A stretch of 64,000 nt of DNA, taken from the NCBI GenBank assembly GCA_036346405.1, contig CM070548.1, forward strand, positions 51,317,779-51,381,778, given 5' to 3'. Source of the stretch: Phyllostachys edulis. Its lineage: Eukaryota; Streptophyta; Magnoliopsida; Poales; Poaceae. The notes under the pieces are model-generated. The model saw nothing but the letters and a program-made list of their open reading frames with translations, did no database searches and was not told the origin of the DNA. The position numbers were made by a program, and so were the translations under genes. The first letter of the stretch is position 1; each line of letters begins with the position of its first letter. Positions 57,540-64,000 of the stretch are shown piece after piece.

Positions 57540-59679
57540 ATTCTCCCCACGCGCCTGTTCCTCTCCGTTCCCCGTTCCCCAACCCCCCCCACGCCGGTTC
57601 CTCTCCGTTCCCTGTTCCCCAAAATCCCCGCGTGCTCCTCCCGTCCTCCGCCTCCTCCTTGCCGCCAGACCCGCCAAGACGCACACCAGCCACAACCGCC
57701 GCCTGAGTCCGCCTCCCGGCTCCTCGGCTCACTCCTCGCCTGGCCCCCTCCTCTGCCTCCCTCCTCCATGGCGCGCCTCGTGTCCGCCTCCCGGCTCCCT
57801 CCTCCGACAGGCGCCACTCCTCCAAGTGAGCATCCATTGTAGTAATTTGTATTGGGATATATATGGATGAAATTTATTGGAGATTCGGGTTTTGGAGTCC
57901 TATGCTTTTCATCAAGAAAAAACTATACCAAACTAAAAACTTTAAAATAAATATTGTTAATGACAGTAATGGTTTGGTGCAATTGATTATGAACTTGTGG
58001 AATAATTTTCTTTTGTAAACTGCAGAATTAATTCCTACCTTCTAGTGCAAAATCATTAGCATTATTGTGCAAATATTTCATCGTCAAAAGCATTTGCACT
58101 TAGATCATAAAATCTTTCTAAAGGCATACATACATTACTACTGTGTGAAAGCCACATGATATCAATTACACGTGAGACTTTCAAGTTCAGTACCTCCAAG
58201 CTGTTAACTTTAGTGCATGTGGTAGTAGCTTCTAACATACTCAATAGTGCGTGGTCAATATACAACAATAGTTTGTTGGGGGAAAGAAGGTCGTTGTTGA
58301 TCATGCATGTCACTAAACTCAAGAGATGTGGAGAAAAATAACAACATTTAGTAGTTAGTTCTTTAAAAAATAGTAATCTGCACTTGATCCTTTCATTTGT
58401 TCAAGGATAAAATTGAATGTACAAATGATGGTTTACCTATCTCAACATATAATATATGCCCATATGAGTCAACATATCTTGCATGGTTGTTTGACAATTG
58501 GTGTGGTTCCATAAAGCTTTATTAATTTAATATAATATATACAAGTATGCAACACACATAGCATATGTTCGAACTAATTATAATCAGCACAAAATAAAGC
58601 TAAAATGATGGGTCCTTAGATTGTGTTGCTTCTAATTAATTAGAACAAATTAATTAACACAAGTTTGAGACTATGAGAGGAGCATAAGATGGTTTCATCC
58701 TTTTGAGATAGAATATTGATGTGGTAAATGTGGTTAATTTATATGTGTGAAATAATAGGATATTTTGGTCAAGAAGTTTCTCTTTTATGTATGTCTATAT
58801 TCTTCCTTTAGAGAAATGGAGCAGTTTAGACATGAGGATTCGGTATTTACTTCAAAAAAACTACCGAATAGGCTGGCTCGAGTGACAACCATGCATATTA
58901 ATGTTTGTCCATAATATTATTTTGAAGGATATGTGCAAATTAAGGAGGTTCCTCGAGTAGACATTGAGGAGTATGGACGTACACTATGATGGAATAAGAT
59001 GTCAACTAGGATGCAATACGCATGGGTGCACATAAAACAATGTGCAACGTAGTTGATGTGATGCATGTTCATTTTCAAAAATTGCACATATGTATACGCA
59101 TGCATGGGTGTGAGTCGCACGTATGCTTGATTGCTTGGTGATGTGCCGTTTGTGATGGGTCGATGCATCTTCTTTTTAAGAACGAGTCCTCGCTAGAAAG
59201 TTCTATAGTTAGTCTCCTTTGGCTTTTTTTGTTTGTTTTGAAACGATTCTGTCCTAATATAGCTCATGGTTTTCAATACAGGTTGCCGCCCCCCTCGCCG
59301 ATTGTCTCCACCGACACACACTGCACCATCTTCCCCACCGCAGCCTCGGCTCCCTCGGCTCCAAGAAGTATCAGAAGGTAATGGATAAGTGCAAAAAGAA
59401 ATAAAGTTTGCTTATTTTCTTTTGTGTTATCCATTTATGGTGGATTGATATCTTTGTCATTACAATGCTACATTAACGTGTTAATAAATAAAGGTATTCA
59501 TATATATTGAAAGAAAGTGTTTTTATGTCTGCTGATCATGTATATTGTCTTCATGTCAATCTGTTTTAGTGTACATATATAGGGCATGCATCATAGGGTA
59601 GCTTCTAGCTAGCTCAGTAGTTGTAATTTTGACATAAATAAAAGTTGGATTAAAATATGCGTTATGTTTTGCACACTAG
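57540..59679 (+). other. Probable 5' untranslated exons and introns of the transposase gene
   Basis: 57540-57822 is CT-rich and GC-rich like a leader exon and ends CCAA/GTGAGC. The next 1.4 kb is AT-rich without frames. TTTTCAATACAG/GTTGCCGCC at 59280 and CAGAAG/GTAATG at 59379 could bound a second exon. TTTTGCACACTAG/G at 59679 sits directly before the transposase ATG. Splicing is inferred from these consensus-like sites only. Minus-strand frames at 57302-57837 are low-complexity. Confidence 0.4.
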
Positions 59680-59680
59680 G

Positions 59681-61099
59681 ATGGCCGAGGATCGTAGTTG
59701 GATGTACACCGGGCGAGAGCGATGGGTGACTGTACCAAGAATGGATGGAAAAGTCGATGATTTTGTGGATCGAGCATTTGCTAGGCGTAATGGACGGGTG
59801 TGTTGTGCCCTTGTTCTCGTTGTTCAACACACGGCCACAAACGAGGGCAACAATGATCGCTTTTGTGTGCAAGTACGGATTTAGGGCAGGCTATACCGTG
59901 TGGGTGTATCACGGCGAGTCACAACATAGCAGATCAGATGTGCTAAGGGAGGAAACGGACGATGGCGGCCACAATGAGAGTAGGATAGAAGACATGCTAG
60001 ATGATGTGCGTCATGCATATGGGCCACCTGCTGAGGAAGAACCGGAGCCTGCAACAAGGGCTTTCTTTGATATGTTGTCCGCAGCGAGTCAACCACTTCA
60101 CGGGCACACACAGGTGTCCCAACTAGATGCCATCACACGACTACTTGCTGTCAAGTCTCAGTTCAGCACAAGCATTGCTTGCTTTGATGCATTCTTAAGC
60201 GTGTTTAGCACTCTTCTCCCAGATGGTCACAAACTGCCCGCTAACTTGTATGAGGCCAAGAAATTGATAAGCGCACTAAATATGCCATATGAGAAGATAG
60301 ATGTTTGTCCAAATCATTGCATGCTATTTAGGAATGAGAATGTGGACAAAGATCACTGTGATAAGTGTGGTGAGTCTAGGTTTGTTGAGGTTGACTCCGG
60401 TGATGGTCAGAAGAGGCAGCTTCCTATTGGCAGAAAAATACTTCGCTATCTACCATTTGTGCCACGAATCCAACGGTTATACATGTCTGAGGTTTCAGCC
60501 AAACAAATGGTATGGCACAAGTATGGTCGTCGGTACCATAATGACAAGATGGTCCACCCATCTGATGGTGAAGCATGGAAGCAATTTGATCGAGACTATG
60601 TAGAGTTTGCCGCGGAGCCTCGGAACGTTCGAATTGCAATTGCAACTGATGGGTTTAACCCATTTGGTATGGGGGCTACGCCATACAGCTGTTGGCCTGT
60701 GTTTGTCATTCCCCTTAACCTTCCACCCGCGTTTGCATGCGAAGCGAGACATATTCCTTTCGTTGATAATCCACGGTCCCGAATACCTGTGGAAGAATAT
60801 GAGTGTATTCATGGAGCGGTGGTGGATGAATTGTTACATGCTTGGGAACAAGGCATAGTGACATATGATCGAGCATTGAAACAGAACTTCACTATGCGGT
60901 CGCGTACCACACATCCATGCATGACTTCCGGCAGACGGATATTATTCGTGGGTGGTCTGCACATGGGAAGATGCCATGCCCAATCAGGGAGACGTTGCGT
61001 GGTCATTGGCTAAAGCATGGTCGCAAGCACTCCTTCTTCGATTGTCATCGTCAATTCCTTCCAATTGACCACGAATTCGAAGTGACACAACTGGATTTA
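59681..61099 (+). pseudogene. TNP2-type transposase of a CACTA element, frameshifted and truncated
   Basis: The ATG at 59681 opens with AEDRSWMYTGRERW, the start of the transposase-associated domain of En/Spm TNP2 proteins. Two small indels (about 59800 and 59853) shift the frame. CPCSRC, a probable zinc-binding pair, lies between them, then KYGFRAGYTVWVYHGE. From 59856 a long frame carries the TNP2 core (Transposase_21 family): CPNHCMLFRNE..DHCDKCGESRF, KILRYLPFVPRIQRLYMS, ATDGFNPFGMGATPYSCWPVFVIPLNLPP, and ALKQNFTMR. A third indel near 60920 moves it to another frame (GWSAHGKMPCPI, SFFDCHRQFLPIDHEF). At 61100 an LTR interrupts it. The enzyme would cut and join transposon ends; this copy is dead. 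Confidence 0.88.
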
Positions 61100-61310
61100 T
61101 GTGAGCACCGGATTTATTAAGCTCATAATACTTAGTCATCCAATTGACCCTAGTATTATCAACCAAATAAACCAGTCTCGAGAGATGTATACTCCCGAAT
61201 GCAATATACATACCTCACAACAAAAGAATGTATCAATTCCATACAACACATAGTACATAAGCAACAAACCAGAAGTTAATATTAATAAGGATAGGTTATT
61301 ACAAAAGAGA

Positions 61311-61549
61311 GGCCGACCGGCCATAACAAATACAAAACTAAATAAACAGCGGAAGCAAAAGTGCCATAAGATGGCCATAACAAGAGCCAATTAGTGTGCC
61401 TTTACCCACAAGGCAACTAACCGGACCGCCAAGCTAGTCGTCAAACCCGAAGCACATCTGCAAGAGTGAAGCCCTTGGGGCTCACCTCCTTCCTCTGCAA
61501 CAAAAGCCACAAAATGCCACAACCACGCGGATGAGTACATAAAGTACTC
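61311..61549 (-). other. Conserved LTR palindrome and hairpin module
   Basis: GGCCGACCGGCC at 61311-61322 and GAGTAC-ATAAA-GTACTC at 61533-61548. GCGG (61527-61530) and CCGC at the outer flanks can extend the stem. Confidence 0.75.
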
Positions 61550-63489
61550 CGCAAGACTTACGTGTGAGATAACAGAACTATAAATAGCTACATGCAAGCT
61601 TTATTTAAGTGGATGAGGCTTTGGACTCATTTTAGCATAAAGCAAGTTTCATTTGCAATAACATAATAGATTGAAGGCAATTTGGCAAAGCATTTTAATT
61701 GTTGAAATAACAACGAGATAGTAACATAGTAACAACAACAAGATCAACCTGGAAGTGACTAACCCAAGTCACCACAACAATAGCATGAACATCCATTCAT
61801 ACCAACCCATCAAGTTTTAATTAAATGGTTGAGACTAGTTCTTGAACGACCTTACAAAGCATGTCCATAACCTAGGACGAGGCTATTGAATAGTTTTAAC
61901 CTGCGCAGGTGTACCAATGTACCCACACGCCGACCGCCTTTCCTTTAAGCACACTACCTTTGGTATGCGCACGGCTAAGTCCTCGAGACATTTCCAATGG
62001 GCTAATGCTAATTCGACCAAGACAACCCACGGGATAAGGACCCAATGGACAGCCTAACCGTCCGCCAACGCTCCATTCCCACACCACACACACACACATT
62101 TTATCTTTAAAACACACCAACCGAGCGACCCCCAATTAGCACCGCCCAAAGTACTTAGTCAAGAGAGGTCCCATATCCCCCTCGTGTGGTTAGCACGCAA
62201 AAGCGCTTGGCTTAGTGACCCAAGTAACTCGGTCCTTAGGGACCCAGGCATACCACCACATTCCAAAAACCGCACCATCCATCCAATATGCCCAAGTCTA
62301 AATCAATCTTTTATTTTCAGTTTTTGATTTTACAAATTAATCAAAGCACAAGTGCTAGACATATAGGAGTAATAATCAGTTTTGAGTGATCAAGACCATC
62401 GACTAAGTCGATGATCGCCCATTACTACCGTTACTAAGCATGTCTAAGCAGTAGAAAACACGACTACTAAGTGATAAGAGCTCATCCAACGAGCTCAAAC
62501 CACAGCAAATAACCTAGGCTCATTGGTAGTAGAGGATAAACAATTCCTACAGATCATGCAACTATAGGCTTGCTAGCGATATTTTAACACAAAGTAGCAT
62601 GCATACATACAAGTAAAACAATATATTAAGCTTTAAAGTAATGGGACAATGATGGAAATGATCAAACTGCTTGCCTTGCTGTTGCTGGACAAATTGTTGC
62701 TGAGGACCACTCACGGGATCAATACACTCGTCGGCACCTAATCGAAAAGACGAAAACAATCGATAAGAACGACGAAAACAACAAAGACAGCACAGCAAAC
62801 GAACTCCAAACACTCTGAATTTTCTACAGCAGCAAGAGGGTGATTTTTAGGGAATTTAGCAACAAGAACCAATTGATTTGGATTCTCAATGCAAAAGATA
62901 TGACCAAAACAATTCTGCTCAGCCCTAAAAATACCAAACTGCACTATTCACTAATTTAATTATGAGGCAACATTTTCTAGAAAAGAGGTGACACTGAAAT
63001 TTTTACAGCAAAACCAGCACCTCATGAGATGAATAACACAACTGAGTTCACCTCATTTGGAGCTATTATGCACTTTCTACAATTTTTCAAAAATAAGAAC
63101 TTGAACAAAATTATAATGCACAAGTCCTCATTTTTATAACAGCAACATGCTCAAAACTAATTTTCACAGTGAGTTAATTAATAGAGGAAACCAACAAAGT
63201 TGGATTCACTCAAAAATAATCTACAGAGCCTTAGTTATGTATTTTACAAGTTAAGCATTAATTTGATTGTATATTTAAAGTGAGTTTTAAAATCTAATGG
63301 CAAAACTGTGCTCTGGAGCTGAACTCAACTTACAATCATTTTTGGATTAAAGTCAAGTTCAAGACAGAGCTAACACAATTTGAATGACCTCATTTGGATT
63401 TAAAACGACAAAGATATGAAATTCTAAAGCTTATACCTTATTTCAGTTTATACTTAAGAGTTCACTGGAATTTCTAAAACCCACAAGGA

Positions 63490-64000
63490 CATGGGAGGAC
63501 GTGAACCGTTGATCTAAATCAAACGGTCCAAGACCTCCAGAGGAAACGCGCATGCGCCTGTGCAGGTCCAGAGAACATGGGCCGTTGATCTTGGATCCAA
63601 CGGTCCATGTCCTCCCTGCCACGCTGCACGCAACAGAGGGGAGGTCGTGGCCGTTGATACCGCATCCAACGAACCACAACACATGAGGGAGGACCGGGAC
63701 GGTCCAGATCAAACGAGGGAGGTCTGAGCAGTGAGATCTTCCAAAGGAAGATCTAAACTATCAAGATCTCCCCAAGGAAGATCTACATCGTCAAGACCTC
63801 TCGAGGAGGTCTGGACGGTCCAGATTTTTCAAGGAGGACCTTAATGGTCTAGATTGTCCTGGGGAGGACCTTAACGGTCAAGGCAACAACATAGAGGTCT
63901 GGGCGGTTCAGATCCACTTGGGGTGGTCTGAACGGCCAAGATCTAACAAAGGAGGTCCTAAACGGCTCAGATTTCCTTTGGGAGGTGGCGGCTAAGATTT
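63490..64000 (-). repeat. GAGGTC/CCGTTGGAT hairpin-unit array, continuing out of the window
   Basis: Reverse orientation of the Tekay R/U5 array: GGGCCGTTGATCTTGGATCCAACGGTCC-type palindrome at 63579-63608, and repeated GGAGGTCNNGACGGTCCAGAT phrases to the end of the window. Confidence 0.75.

Larger units (their letters stand above)
57300..61099 (+). mobile_element. CACTA transposon, 5' part, cut by an LTR retrotransposon
   Basis: It starts CACTACCAGAA at 57300, with TAA (57297-57299) as the probable 3-bp target duplication. Dense CCGAGTG/CACTCGG subterminal repeats follow to 57520, then a CT-rich leader with splice-like signals, and the TNP2-type transposase (59681-61099). A minus-strand LTR is inserted at 61100 within the transposase. 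The other terminus is outside the window. Confidence 0.85.
61100..64000 (-). mobile_element. Tekay-like LTR, minus strand, running out of the window
   Basis: Starts TGTGAGCACCGG at 61100 inside the transposase gene. It matches, in reverse and with many differences, the Tekay LTR from its 3' end (29025) back to about 26070: palindrome (61311-61322), hairpin (61533-61549), CTTGCCTTGCTGTTGC near 62672, and the GAGGTC array. ATTTA (61095-61099) should be one side of the duplication. No PBS precedes it, which fits the 3' LTR of a minus-strand element or a solo LTR. Minus-strand frames 62562-62944 repeat ones in the Tekay LTRs and are not genes. Confidence 0.85.

Noticed and set aside
62562..62944. 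Minus-strand frames as a small membrane protein gene
   Set aside because: The same text occurs in the Tekay LTRs (near 16780-16860 and 27331-27400) as non-coding U5 sequence with frame differences.

Overview
This window is intergenic DNA from a large plant genome, almost certainly a grass (Poaceae). I see no host gene. Nearly all of it belongs to LTR retrotransposons, plus one CACTA DNA transposon, packed inside one another. The grass assignment rests on a BARE/Angela-type copia LTR end, a SIRE/Maximus-type copia LTR and gag, Tekay/Del-type chromovirus elements with very long LTRs, and a CACTA element with CACTCGGGA-type subterminal repeats. The BARE-type end and the GCGGTA(C/G)TACCGC palindromes would fit Pooideae, but I cannot fix the genus.

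Left nest (about 1-37577). A copia LTR (1-1262, minus) truncates a minus-strand LTR (1263-3305), which lies beside a plus-strand LTR end (3306-4393) and a fragment of a minus-strand gypsy leader with its primer-binding site (4394-5163). That element's LTR ('LTR A') starts at 5164 and ends at 37577. It has been opened three times: by solo LTR 5310-8383 (target-site duplication ATAAC), by solo LTR 9034-11321 (ACAAT/ACAAC), and by solo LTR B 12130-35075 (ATAGA). LTR B is opened by solo LTR C (12517-33109, GTTTG/GTTCG). LTR C is opened by a complete Tekay/Del-type element at 13149-29025 (GTTAT). The Tekay element has 5.3 kb LTRs, PBS, PPT, and a broken gag-PR-RT-RNaseH-INT-chromodomain region.

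Middle (37578-39893). Poorly resolved non-coding DNA, possibly remnants of a copia leader/LTR and a CACTA end.

Right nest (39894-64000). A minus-strand gypsy-like element without pol (39894 onward) carries a decayed short-internal chromovirus derivative (40629-49333) in its 3' LTR and a SIRE-type copia element (54490 onward) in its 5' LTR. The copia gag is cut by a CACTA transposon (57300 onward). Its TNP2-type transposase is in turn cut at 61100 by a minus-strand Tekay-type LTR that runs out of the window.

The most interesting signal is shared by otherwise different LTR families. It is a short inverted repeat (GAGTAC..GTACTC, GAGCAC..GTGCTC or GAGTC..GACTC), usually about 350-600 nt before the LTR 3' end. 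In the Tekay-like group a GGCCG-centred palindrome follows about 200-290 nt downstream. The stem covaries between families, which suggests a selected RNA or DNA structure. The Tekay LTRs also carry arrays of GAGGTC/CCGTTGGAT hairpin-forming units. Coding regions are broken by C-to-T type stops and many small indels, some of which could be assembly errors.
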